Part shown: positions 1 to 8,316 of the stretch, one piece after another
How positions within the stretch are numbered: position 1 is the stretch's first letter
Layout: each line of letters opens with the position of its first letter
From: a bacterium
GTDB taxonomy: Bacteria > UBP6 > JAFGXH01
Length of the DNA: 24,872 nt
Assembly: GCA_027064085.1 (NCBI GenBank)
Contig: JAMOQH010000194.1
Span: 1 to 24,872, forward strand
Direction of reading: 5' to 3'
Translations under genes and position numbers: made by a program
The notes under the pieces: model-generated
Told to the model about the DNA's origin: nothing
Database searches by the model: none
The model's input: only the letters and a program-made list of their open reading frames with translations

Positions 1-360
1 CATGTGATGGTATTTCTTGTAGTAATCATGGTACTTGTATAAACAATAATGGAATAGCAACTTGTAATTGTGATAATGGATATCATAGTGATAATAATTT
101 GAACTGTATTGAAGATATTACTGACCCATGTGATGGTATTTCTTGTAGTAATCATGGTACTTGTATAAACAATAATGGAATAGCAACTTGTAATTGTGAT
201 AATGGATATCATAGTGATAATAATTTGAACTGTATTGAAGATATTACTGACCCGTGTGATGGTATTTCTTGTAGTAATCATGGTACTTGTATAAATAATA
301 ATGGAATAGCAACTTGTAATTGTGATAATGGATATCATAGTGATAATAATTTACATTGTG
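1..360 (+). repeat. 126-bp tandem DNA repeat encoding EGF-like modules
   Basis: Copies begin at 1, 127 and 253. Copies 1 and 2 are identical over 126 bases as read by eye. Copy 3 differs at a few positions (for example cat/cgt at its start, aaac/aaat in the middle) and diverges after about base 350. Each unit is 42 codons, one EGF-like module plus linker. The array runs off the left edge, so the total copy number is unknown. Near-identity at synonymous sites points to recent duplication or gene conversion. Confidence 0.9.
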
Positions 361-890
361 TTGAAGATACTGTAATTGATCCATGTGAAAAATTTGATTG
401 TTCTGATAATCCTAATACTCATTGCATAAATTATCAAGGAAATCCTGCTTGTAAATGTGATGATGGCTTCCATTTAGATGATGACAGAATATTATGTATT
501 CAAGATTCTAGTGATTTATGTGAAGGGGCTTTTTGTAATAATCATGGAACATGTAAAGTAAAAAACTCACAAGCATACTGTGAATGTGAAAACGGATATA
601 TTTCTAGTGATAATTTATCATGTGTTGAAAACATAACTGATTTATGTAAAGATGTTACTTGTAGTAATCATGGTTCATGTGCTGTTTCTGACAATAAAGC
701 AAATTGTATCTGTGAAGAAGGGTTTACTCAAAACGGTTTAACTTGTATAGAAAATACTACTAATAATGATAAAAATAGTAACTTTTTATCTTGTAACTAT
801 TCAAGTAGCAATGATAATTTATTGTTCTTTTTAATAATTCTTTCATTAGTTATACTTATTGTTAAGGAGAAAAGGATTAAAAATATTTAA
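1..890 (+). CDS. EGF-like repeat surface protein with C-terminal SCNY anchor (5' end outside window)
   Basis: The open frame runs in from the left edge (first full codon at base 3) and stops with TAA at 888-890, so 295 C-terminal residues are visible. They form six EGF-like modules of the pattern CxxxxCxxHGxC...CxCxxGY...C. The first three modules are almost the same sequence, and the last three are diverged. The protein ends in Ser-Cys-Asn-Tyr, a hydrophobic stretch of about 18 residues and a basic tail (KEKRIKNI). The same tail closes the S8, M4 and C11 proteases in this window. By analogy with MYXO-CTERM proteins it is probably exported and anchored or processed at the Cys. The last EGF module resembles the last module of the M4 protease (CSNHGSC followed by NKAxCxCE), so the C-terminal cassette is shared. 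The N-terminal domain is not visible; it could be another protease or an adhesin. A start at base 99 (TTG) would be artificial because the frame is open upstream. Confidence 0.85.
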   Translation, partial: CDGISCSNHGTCINNNGIATCNCDNGYHSDNNLNCIEDITDPCDGISCSNHGTCINNNGIATCNCDNGYHSDNNLNCIEDITDPCDGISCSNHGTCINNNGIATCNCDNGYHSDNNLHCVEDTVIDPCEKFDCSDNPNTHCINYQGNPACKCDDGFHLDDDRILCIQDSSDLCEGAFCNNHGTCKVKNSQAYCECENGYISSDNLSCVENITDLCKDVTCSNHGSCAVSDNKANCICEEGFTQNGLTCIENTTNNDKNSNFLSCNYSSSNDNLLFFLIILSLVILIVKEKRIKNI

Positions 891-917
891 TTCTCCTCTT
901 AAATTAAAGAAATATAC

Positions 918-939
918 AAAAAATAATTGATTATTTTTT
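918..939. terminator. A/T-only inverted repeat between EGF gene and S8 protease
   Basis: A perfect inverted repeat AAAAAATAAT / ATTATTTTTT surrounds a 2-base centre, read as about 8 bp of stem with a 6-base loop. It lies 28 bp after the stop of the EGF protein. It contains no G-C pairs except at the loop, so it would be a weak terminator and may be incidental in such AT-rich DNA. Confidence 0.3.
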
Positions 940-984
940 AAAATAGGAGTAAATATTATTGTGTTGTTTTTTTGAGGTTCAATT

Positions 985-3672
985 ATGAAAAAATTATTAT
1001 TAATCTTAATGCTTATAGGTTTTGCCCTTTTAGGTAATGATTATTCAAAGATAAATGGAAAAATTTCGGGCTTAGAAGTAAGTAATAAATTTATTTCTTT
1101 AAAATTATCTCACTCCATAACTAAGGCTGAGTTTAAAAAAGAAATATCTGCTATTAAATATTTACCTAAAATATCAGAGGTTAAAACTTTATCAAATAAT
1201 TCATTTGTTATTAAATTTAAAAGTAATATTTCAACTAATGTTATTAATAAATTAAAAGAAAATTATAAAGTTTTACCTTCTTATACTCTTAATCAAGAAT
1301 ATTGGCCTTTTGTAACAGATAATACTATTAATATTAAATTTAAGCCAAATGTATCTACTGCAAAACAAAAGCAAATTTTATCAGAAAACGATTTGAAAAT
1401 AGTTGATACGGATATTTTTAATGATAAAATCCATACAATAAAAACAAATAAAGATGCTTTTTATATGGCTAATAAACTATTTGATACTGGATTTTTTGTT
1501 TTTAGTAATCCAAATTTTTATATGTTTCATATTAAAAAGTTTACACCAAATGATACCTACTTCAATAATGAATGGCACCATAAATCTAATAGTGCTGGTG
1601 TTTATTCAGAAGGTGCTTGGGATATCAATAGGGGAAGTTCAAGTATTAAAATTGCAATTATTGATGATGGTATGGAATTAAGCCATCCTGATTTAAATGT
1701 GATTGCTTCAAGGGATTTTAGTGGTTCAAATGGCTTTAATGATGGAGGGGAGCATGGAACTTCATGTGCTGGAGTTGCTGCTGCGAAAGGTAATAATGGA
1801 ATAGGAGTAAGTGGAGCATGTATGAATTGTTCTATTATTGCAGCAAAGATAATGCGAGAAGATGGTTATTCATTGCAAAATGCAGATGCAAATGCTTTTA
1901 ATTGGGCAACTTCTCAAGGAGCAGATGTATTTAATAATTCATGGGGATATCAACAAGATTTTGATATTAATAGTTATAATCCCAGGCTTGTAAGTGCAAT
2001 TAATTATGCCGTAACTAACGGGCGTAATGGTAAAGGGGGTGTAGTATTATTTGCTTCGGGTAATGAAAACAGAAGATTCTCAAATTCTTCTCTGGAAGGG
2101 TTACCAAATATTATTGCTGTTGGTGCAACAACCAATTACGGAAGCAGGGCATCTTATAGTAATTATGGAAGTGGATTAGATGTTGTTGCTCCTTCTAATG
2201 GTGGCAGTGAGGGTATTTATACAACAGATAGGCTAGGTAATAAAGGTTATAATCATAGTGGACATTATGTAGTAGAGGGTCAAGATTATGGTTATGGAAC
2301 TGATATAAGTGATGATGATTATTCTAAAAACTTTGGTGGTACTTCTAGTGCAACTCCATTAGTATCTGGTATCGTTGGTTTAATGCTCTCTGAAAACGCA
2401 AATTTAACGCCTCCACAAGTTAGACAAATTTTAGAAAATACTGCTGATAAAATTGGTAGTGCTAGTAATTATGATTCTAATGGACATAGTGATTATTTAG
2501 GTTATGGCAAAGTAAATTCTGAAAATGCATTAATTGCTGTTAGGAACTTAAGTGGTTGTACTCCAGACCCAAATGGAGAAAATTGTTCAAATAACATTGA
2601 TGATGATTGTGATGGTGCTATTGACGATAATGATAGTGATTGTGGCAGTGCTCCAAGTGCTTGTGATAATGTTAATTGTCCTGAAAATTCACACTGTGAT
2701 GTTGATAGTGGTGATGGCAATGCATATTGTTACTGTAACACTGGTTATCATGTAAATGATAATAGAAATGCATGTGTTGCAGATAATGGTAATACTAATG
2801 TTTGTGATGGATTTGATTGTAGCTCAAAGCCTAATTCCGTATGTATTGATAATGGAGGAACTGCTACTTGTAGTTGCCCAAGTGGATGGCATTGGAATAG
2901 TTCGCAAACAGCATGTGAACAAGGAACAACTAACCCGTGTAGTGGAATAACTTGTAGTGGGCATGGTAGTTGTGTAAATAATGGAGGTACTGCAAGTTGT
3001 AACTGTGATAATGGTTATACTGCAAGTGGTTTACATTGTGTTCAAAATAATACTAACCCATGTGATGGAATTAATTGTAGTGGGCATGGAGTATGTGCAA
3101 ACAATAATGGAATAGCAACTTGTAATTGTAATACAGGTTACATCTCAGATGGAAGCTTACATTGTTTAGTTGATAATTCTAATCCTTGTCAAGGAATTTT
3201 ATGTAGTAATCACGGAGTATGTGCAAATTACAATGGTGTAGCTAAATGTAACTGTGATACAGGTTATATTGCAAACGGATTGTATTGTGTTCAGGAAGTT
3301 AATCCTTGTGATAGTATAACTTGTAGTGGACACGGAATATGTGCAAAATATGATGGAGTTGCAAAATGTAATTGTGATATAGGATATCATGCTGATAATA
3401 ATTTACACTGTATTCAAGGTGATACTGATGTTTGTAGTAATGTAACTTGTAGCAATCATGGTTCATGTTATAATAATAACAATGTTGCAAGTTGTAATTG
3501 TGATAGTGGTTATAGCTCAAATGGGATACATTGTATAAAAGATTCAAGCAATAATAGTAATGGTTCTAGCTGCAATTATAGTTCAGAAACTAGTAATTTA
3601 TGGTTTATCTTATTATTAGTTGGAATTATTGCTTTTATTTCAAGAAAAAAATATAAAAAATTAAATAACTAA
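985..3672 (+). CDS. Secreted subtilisin-like (S8) serine protease with MopE-like segment, EGF-like modules and SCNY anchor
   Basis: The 895-residue protein starts at ATG 985 after GAGG, with a signal peptide at residues 1-17 (ends FALLG). Residues about 20-185 are probably an N-terminal prodomain. The subtilase domain spans about 190-520 and has all catalytic landmarks: Asp227 in IIDDG, His257 in GGEHGTS, oxyanion Asn360 in ASGNE and Ser454 in GGTSSATP. A calcium-binding-like segment follows (524-553, NNIDDDCDGAIDDNDSDC, MopE type), then about eight EGF-like modules to about 850. The tail is SSCNY with Cys863, a hydrophobic helix and a Lys/Arg-rich end. The protein is inferred to be exported, autoprocessed and surface-displayed, degrading extracellular protein. 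Its neighbours are another EGF protein upstream and an M4 protease 38 bp downstream, likely the same cluster and possibly one transcript. Substrate and exact subfamily cannot be read from sequence. Confidence 0.95.
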   Translation: MKKLLLILMLIGFALLGNDYSKINGKISGLEVSNKFISLKLSHSITKAEFKKEISAIKYLPKISEVKTLSNNSFVIKFKSNISTNVINKLKENYKVLPSYTLNQEYWPFVTDNTINIKFKPNVSTAKQKQILSENDLKIVDTDIFNDKIHTIKTNKDAFYMANKLFDTGFFVFSNPNFYMFHIKKFTPNDTYFNNEWHHKSNSAGVYSEGAWDINRGSSSIKIAIIDDGMELSHPDLNVIASRDFSGSNGFNDGGEHGTSCAGVAAAKGNNGIGVSGACMNCSIIAAKIMREDGYSLQNADANAFNWATSQGADVFNNSWGYQQDFDINSYNPRLVSAINYAVTNGRNGKGGVVLFASGNENRRFSNSSLEGLPNIIAVGATTNYGSRASYSNYGSGLDVVAPSNGGSEGIYTTDRLGNKGYNHSGHYVVEGQDYGYGTDISDDDYSKNFGGTSSATPLVSGIVGLMLSENANLTPPQVRQILENTADKIGSASNYDSNGHSDYLGYGKVNSENALIAVRNLSGCTPDPNGENCSNNIDDDCDGAIDDNDSDCGSAPSACDNVNCPENSHCDVDSGDGNAYCYCNTGYHVNDNRNACVADNGNTNVCDGFDCSSKPNSVCIDNGGTATCSCPSGWHWNSSQTACEQGTTNPCSGITCSGHGSCVNNGGTASCNCDNGYTASGLHCVQNNTNPCDGINCSGHGVCANNNGIATCNCNTGYISDGSLHCLVDNSNPCQGILCSNHGVCANYNGVAKCNCDTGYIANGLYCVQEVNPCDSITCSGHGICAKYDGVAKCNCDIGYHADNNLHCIQGDTDVCSNVTCSNHGSCYNNNNVASCNCDSGYSSNGIHCIKDSSNNSNGSSCNYSSETSNLWFILLLVGIIAFISRKKYKKLNN

Positions 3673-3710
3673 ACTTATTATATACTCAAGTTTAATAAAA
3701 TGGAGATAAT

Positions 3711-5990
3711 TTGAAAAAAATAATTATAATATCAATACTATTATCCTCTTTAATATTTGCAAGTGGAAATAATATCTTTAAAAAAATAAATAACTTTAAA
3801 TCAACAAAAGATATGTTTAATGAAGTATTATTGAAAAATGTAGATAATAAAGATGATTTTGAGTTTATTTTAAAGAAATCTATAAAAGGTCTTAGTGGAG
3901 TAGAGTATCTTCATTATAAGTATAAATATAAAAATATTATTGTGGAAAATCAGGAAATTGTTATTTCTAAAAAAGATGGAGTAGCATTTTTAATATCAGG
4001 AAATTTTGAGGTAGCCAAGTTAAAATCTTTAAGTTCAAAATTTACAGAAGTATATAGTTTTGATGTATTTAGGAAATCTGTTTTTGATTTAAAATTTTAC
4101 TCTCCTGTTGAAAAGGCTATAATAGTTAAAAATAAACATAGTTATCTAACATATAAAGCATTAATTGCCTACACAGATAAAAAAGGCTATCATTTAGGAG
4201 AGATTTATCTGGATTCTAATTCTTTTAAAATAATTGATTTTCATTCTAATAAATATGAAGCACTTTTTAGAAAAGTTTATACTTTTGATAATAAATGTTT
4301 TACTTCTACTGCAATGTATAATCAACTTCCCGGAGTTCATTTATTTAGTGAGGGATACGAAACTGATTATGATTCGGCTGCTTTATATGCGTATAATAAT
4401 ACTGGAATAACATATTGGTTTTATAAAAATATGTTAAATAGAGATAGTTTTGATAATAGAGGAAGAAATCTTATTTCAACTCTTCATGTTCAATTTTATG
4501 ATGAAAATTATGGTTGTCATGGTCAAAATGCTTCTTTCATGGGTTATCCTTTTTATCAAATGGTTTATGGAGATGGAAATCCTAATATTGATTCAGATGA
4601 CTATTCAAGAGGCTTAGATGTTGTTGCACATGAATTAACTCATGCAGTAACAGATGCAACAAGTGACTTAATCTACAGAGATGAAATGGGGGCTTTAAAT
4701 GAAGCTATGAGTGATATTTTTGGAGCAACTACAGAAGCTTGGAGTGATTCTGGTGGAACTTCAATGGGAAATCCAACAAATTTTATTGCTAATGATAATA
4801 CTTGGAAAATTGGTGAAAAAATTGGTTCTGTAATGAGATATATGAATAACCCTGCTTTGGCAAGGCAATCACAACCTGACCACTACAGTAATCTTAGATA
4901 TATTGGTACCGAAACTGATAATGGTGGAGTACATGTTAATTCAGGAATAATTAATTTGGCTTATTATTTACTGGTAGCAGGAGGCAAACACCCTGTTCGC
5001 ACACAAGATTTACAGGAAGTTGAAGGTATAGGTTTGGAAAAAGCCATTAAAATATATTATGAAGCTCAAATAGGCTTATTTGTTAATTCAACTAATTTTT
5101 CTATGGCTAGAACTTATTTAGCTCAAGCTGCAGAAAACCTTTATGGAGTTTGTTCTAATGAATCTGAGCAAGTAAATAGGGCTTATGATATTGTTGGAGT
5201 ACCTGGAACAAGAAGAAATGAATGTATTAAGTCTTGTGATGAATTGAATTGTGAAAATATACAACATAGTGCATGTTCAACTACAACTACAAACTCTTAT
5301 TGTAAATGTAATGAGGGCTTTCATTGGAATCAAAATCATACAACTTGTGAAGAAGATTATACTTGTTATAATGTTACTTGTAAAATGAATAATAGTCATT
5401 GTCAGGATTATAATGGTTCTGCTGTTTGCATTTGTGATGATGGATATTATATTGATGGGCAATCCTGTTTAAAAAAACAAGTAGATCCTTGCGAAAATAT
5501 TGATTGTGGTAGCCATGGGGAGTGTAGTAGTCAAGGGAATGATGTCGCTTGTGAGTGCAATCCAGGTTATACCTTAAGTGATGATAAATTAAATTGTATA
5601 AAATATGTAAATCCATGTAATGGTATTGATTGTTCTAATCATGGAAACTGTGTTATTAAAAATAATGAAGCATTGTGTGGTTGTTTTAATGGTTATCATG
5701 CCCAAGATTTAGAATGTATTGAAGATGAAGTTGATTTATGTGAAAATGTTTTATGCTCTAATCATGGTAGTTGTTTAGTTAGCAATAATAAAGCAAGTTG
5801 TGTTTGTGAAAATGGGTATGAAATTAAAGGATTAGATTGTATAAAAAAAGAAGTAAATAACACAACTAATGAGAAATCTAAAAATAACAGTTCTAGTTGT
5901 AATTATGGTAGCTCAGAAGGTAGCTCATTTTTATTTTTATTACTTATTGCTTTTATAGTTATTATGAAAAAGAAATCTAAACTTATTTAA
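3711..5990 (+). CDS. Secreted thermolysin-like (M4) metalloprotease with EGF-like modules and SCNY anchor
   Basis: The 759-residue protein starts at a TTG codon (3711) placed 5 bases after GGAG; no in-frame ATG fits as well. The signal peptide is residues 1-18 (ends IFA-SG). Residues about 25-180 look like the FTP/propeptide region of M4 enzymes. The catalytic domain shows HELTH (His307, Glu308, His311), the third zinc ligand Glu331 in GALNEAMSD, and the proton-donor His408 in GGVHVNSG. From about 505 come five to six EGF-like modules, then SSSCNY with Cys730, a hydrophobic helix and KKKSKLI. It hydrolyses peptide bonds with zinc, presumably outside the cell. It follows the S8 protease on the same strand with 38 bp between. 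Its stop codon overlaps the stop of the convergent membrane-protein gene by the 4 bases TTAA. Confidence 0.95.
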   Translation: MKKIIIISILLSSLIFASGNNIFKKINNFKSTKDMFNEVLLKNVDNKDDFEFILKKSIKGLSGVEYLHYKYKYKNIIVENQEIVISKKDGVAFLISGNFEVAKLKSLSSKFTEVYSFDVFRKSVFDLKFYSPVEKAIIVKNKHSYLTYKALIAYTDKKGYHLGEIYLDSNSFKIIDFHSNKYEALFRKVYTFDNKCFTSTAMYNQLPGVHLFSEGYETDYDSAALYAYNNTGITYWFYKNMLNRDSFDNRGRNLISTLHVQFYDENYGCHGQNASFMGYPFYQMVYGDGNPNIDSDDYSRGLDVVAHELTHAVTDATSDLIYRDEMGALNEAMSDIFGATTEAWSDSGGTSMGNPTNFIANDNTWKIGEKIGSVMRYMNNPALARQSQPDHYSNLRYIGTETDNGGVHVNSGIINLAYYLLVAGGKHPVRTQDLQEVEGIGLEKAIKIYYEAQIGLFVNSTNFSMARTYLAQAAENLYGVCSNESEQVNRAYDIVGVPGTRRNECIKSCDELNCENIQHSACSTTTTNSYCKCNEGFHWNQNHTTCEEDYTCYNVTCKMNNSHCQDYNGSAVCICDDGYYIDGQSCLKKQVDPCENIDCGSHGECSSQGNDVACECNPGYTLSDDKLNCIKYVNPCNGIDCSNHGNCVIKNNEALCGCFNGYHAQDLECIEDEVDLCENVLCSNHGSCLVSNNKASCVCENGYEIKGLDCIKKEVNNTTNEKSKNNSSSCNYGSSEGSSFLFLLLIAFIVIMKKKSKLI

Positions 5991-6475
5991 AAGCTATTTT
6001 CTTGATTGTTTTCATTTTCTTCAATATCTTTCTTTAGATTTTTATATTCTTGTAAACTTGGTTTATTAACAAGCATAATTATTATAGATACAAAAGTAAA
6101 AGCGATCTGAATTTTTATGTTTTTTCCCATAATAAATAAAATAAATCCAAAGGTTGCAATAGTTTCTGCAAGTGCAGAAGATAAAATTATTGTAATAAAA
6201 TATATCTTTTTTGCAGATTTGACATCTTTAAAGTACTTAGTATAAAATTTTTCTTTTACAAATAATTTTCTTGCTGAAATAGAAAAAATTCCCATTAATA
6301 ATGACATAAAAGAAAATATCATAAGAATAATTTTATAATTTTCAGGAATAGGTTGTGAAGCAAAATTAGAATTTTTATTCATTATGAGATAGTCAATTAA
6401 TATATACATTAATGAAGAAATAAGTAATGCAAACCACAAAATGAATGTAACACTAGTTTCTTTATTTTTTAACAT
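5987..6475 (-). CDS. Small four-helix inner-membrane protein, function unknown
   Basis: The product has 162 residues with hydrophobic segments at about 9-31, 47-67, 93-117 and 121-136 and a charged C-terminal tail (KKDIEENENN). The start is ATG at 6475 with AGGAGG upstream, and a good promoter lies just beyond (TTGACA-N17-TACTAT). I do not recognise the family. The third helix contains SALAETIATFGF, which resembles the glutamate-bearing helix of F-type ATP synthase subunit c (A..E....[YF]G). The protein is too long and has four helices rather than two, so this may be coincidence. It is transcribed alone, convergent with the M4 protease and divergent from the amidohydrolase, which gives no contextual clue to function. 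Confidence 0.75.
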   Translation of the reverse strand: MLKNKETSVTFILWFALLISSLMYILIDYLIMNKNSNFASQPIPENYKIILMIFSFMSLLMGIFSISARKLFVKEKFYTKYFKDVKSAKKIYFITIILSSALAETIATFGFILFIMGKNIKIQIAFTFVSIIIMLVNKPSLQEYKNLKKDIEENENNQENSF

Positions 6476-6496
6476 AAAACCTCCTAGATTTTAGGT

Positions 6497-6525
6497 ATAG
6501 TATTATTTAGGTGGCTATTTGTCAA
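6497..6525 (-). promoter_or_regulatory. Sigma-70-type promoter of the small membrane protein gene
   Basis: Reading the minus strand, TTGACA (6525-6520) is separated by 17 bases from TACTAT (6502-6497), followed about 20 bases later by AGGAGG and the ATG at 6475. The -35 is a perfect consensus match and the -10 matches 4 of 6. Confidence 0.65.
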
Positions 6526-6532
6526 ATTATTG

Positions 6533-6541
6533 TGGTATAAT
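6533..6541 (+). promoter_or_regulatory. Extended -10 promoter of the amidohydrolase gene
   Basis: TGG-TATAAT (TGn plus perfect -10) predicts a transcript starting near 6548, downstream of the TTG at 6519. This is one reason to choose ATG 6564 as the start. No convincing -35 is seen, which is common for extended -10 promoters. Confidence 0.55.
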
Positions 6542-6563
6542 TCATAGGTTTTTTGGGTTTTTT

Positions 6564-7931
6564 ATGATATTATTGTACAATACGAAAATTTGGGGGTATT
6601 CCGATAATATCAATTCTGTAGTTATTAAAGAGGATAAAATATTTTATATAGGGGAATTAAATAAAATACCAGATGGAGTGTATAAAAAAAAAATAAATTT
6701 AAAAAATAAACTACTTCTTCCATCTTTTATTGATACTCATACTCATTTTTCTGAATATATAAAATTAAAATCACAAATAAATTTCTCTAAAGTTAATAAT
6801 ATTGAGCAAATATTAAAATTAATTAATGATTATCCTAAAAAAGTAAAAGGATATGGATTGAATATTTCTAAGTTTAATAAAAAAGACTTAGATTCAATTT
6901 TTAAAAATATAAAAAGAAATCCTTTATTAACTATGGCTAGTAGTGATTATCATTCTTATCTAACAACCAGTATTGGTTTAACTGATTGGCCACCTAAATT
7001 ACCTAATAATAAAGAAAAACTCAATAACAAAGATATAAAGCTTGCAATTACTGAATTATATAAAATGGGAATAACATCAATACATGAAATGGCATTTACT
7101 AAAGAAGATTTTTATTTATATGATAATATTGCTAAAAATTTAGAAGTTTGTAGGCATTTTCCTCTTGAAATGCTTGATGAGATAATAAAAACCAATCAAA
7201 AATCGTACTTTGGAAATGAATATTTAAAATTAGCTTCATTGAAATTATTTTATGATGGTAGTATAGGCTCGAATACAGCCTTGATGTTCAACTCAAATAG
7301 TGGAAAGTTAAATTTAAAATATAAAGACTTAGATAAAATTATAGAAAAGGCATTAAATAATGATATTTCTGTTTCTATACATGCAATTGGAGATAGGGGA
7401 GTTGATGATATCGTTAATCTTTTTATAAAACATAAAAATAATATAAAAAAATTTGTAAGAATAGAACATGCACAAACTATTACAGATGAAACTATAGAAA
7501 AACTAGAAACAATTAAAGATAAAGTATATTTAAGTATGCAACCACTACATATTAGAGATGATTATTTAACTTTAAAAGATATGAGTATAAAAGATATTTC
7601 ATTTAGATTTAAAAGTCTTAAAAATATGACTATAGGATTTTCTAGTGATGTTCCTGTAGTAGAATTTAATCCATTTAAGGCAATTTATTATGCAATAACA
7701 CATAAATTAAATAAAAATGAAGCTATAACAGTTAAAGAGGCCATCGATAATTATACCATTAATGCTGCAAAGTTATCAAATAGTGATAAAATTAAAGGAA
7801 GTATAGAGATAGGGAAATTTGCAAATTTGGCATTAATTAATGATTATAGTAAATACAATGAAAGTTTTTGGTTAAACGCAAAATCTTATTTAACTATTTT
7901 AAGGGGTAGAGTTCTTTATATAGATTTGTAA
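6564..7931 (+). CDS. Amidohydrolase family 3 (YtcJ-like) metal-dependent hydrolase
   Basis: The product has 455 residues from ATG 6564 (MILLYNTKIWG), which is where members of this family normally begin. A TTG at 6519 would add 15 residues, but it lies upstream of the probable transcription start. Motifs of the amidohydrolase TIM barrel are present: HTH metal ligands His59 and His61 in FIDTHTHF, the DGSIGSNTA segment, His273 in SIHAIGDRG, His302 in RIEHAQ and Asp362 in GFSSDVPVVEFNPF. The C-terminal part (KGSIEIGKFANLALI) matches the small beta-sandwich of the family. The protein is cytoplasmic with no signal peptide. It is somewhat shorter than the usual 520-550 residues. The family hydrolyses C-N bonds of varied substrates, and the substrate here cannot be inferred. 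It is monocistronic and closed by a hairpin terminator at 7955-7976. Confidence 0.88.
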   Translation: MILLYNTKIWGYSDNINSVVIKEDKIFYIGELNKIPDGVYKKKINLKNKLLLPSFIDTHTHFSEYIKLKSQINFSKVNNIEQILKLINDYPKKVKGYGLNISKFNKKDLDSIFKNIKRNPLLTMASSDYHSYLTTSIGLTDWPPKLPNNKEKLNNKDIKLAITELYKMGITSIHEMAFTKEDFYLYDNIAKNLEVCRHFPLEMLDEIIKTNQKSYFGNEYLKLASLKLFYDGSIGSNTALMFNSNSGKLNLKYKDLDKIIEKALNNDISVSIHAIGDRGVDDIVNLFIKHKNNIKKFVRIEHAQTITDETIEKLETIKDKVYLSMQPLHIRDDYLTLKDMSIKDISFRFKSLKNMTIGFSSDVPVVEFNPFKAIYYAITHKLNKNEAITVKEAIDNYTINAAKLSNSDKIKGSIEIGKFANLALINDYSKYNESFWLNAKSYLTILRGRVLYIDL

Positions 7932-7954
7932 TTTATTATTCAAAACTCTATTTG

Positions 7955-7976
7955 CCCACATTCGTGGGTTTTATTT
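7955..7976 (+). terminator. Rho-independent terminator after the amidohydrolase
   Basis: CCCAC-ATTC-GTGGG forms a 5-bp G/C-rich stem with a 4-base loop, directly followed by TTTTATTT, 24 bp after the stop codon. Confidence 0.7.
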
Positions 7977-8010
7977 GGATAAAATATACAATTGAAAAAT
8001 ATGATGTTTT

Positions 8011-8316
8011 TTAGTTGCAGTTATTTAATTCTGAAGTGCTCTGGCTATTCATTATACAGTTATATGTGCTTTTATTAAAATCTTTTGCGCATTGTTTTAT
8101 TGATGTATTTTTTTTAGCTTCAAATTCACCTCTTAAAGAATCAATAGCCTCATTTCTTTCTGTTGAAGACAAAGAATTTATCGATTCTGAATTAATAGTT
8201 AAATCATACATGTGTTCCATCATTTCATTACATTTTTTTTCTTCGGGACTTTTACTTTTACAACTAGAAATTAATATTAGTGATAGTATAAAAATGATAC
8301 TAAAAAATTTATTCAT
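8011..8316 (-). CDS. Small Cys-rich lipoprotein
   Basis: The product has 101 residues. The start ATG at 8316 follows GAGGAG. A type II signal peptide (MNKFFSIIFILSLILISSC) puts the lipidated Cys at residue 19 in an ISSC lipobox. The mature part has four further Cys (29, 76, 87, 100). The spacing CAKDF...C IMNSQSTSELNNC resembles small secreted Cys-containing proteins seen in Deltaproteobacteria-type genomes, probably with two disulfides. Its start overlaps the end of the upstream gene by 8 bases (ATGAATAA on the minus strand), so the two are co-translated. It is probably outer-membrane or periplasmic; function unknown. A longer open frame on the other strand over this region has no ribosome site and low-complexity sequence, and is not a gene. 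Confidence 0.75.
   Translation of the reverse strand: MNKFFSIIFILSLILISSCKSKSPEEKKCNEMMEHMYDLTINSESINSLSSTERNEAIDSLRGEFEAKKNTSIKQCAKDFNKSTYNCIMNSQSTSELNNCN

Noticed and set aside
1-360. Regular repeats as a CRISPR array
   Set aside because: The units are 126 bp, continuous, in frame and encode EGF-like modules; there are no unique spacers between short repeats.
2502-3547. Several short frames on either strand within the S8 protease gene
   Set aside because: They are shadows of the repetitive EGF-coding DNA, have no ribosome sites and have biased composition.
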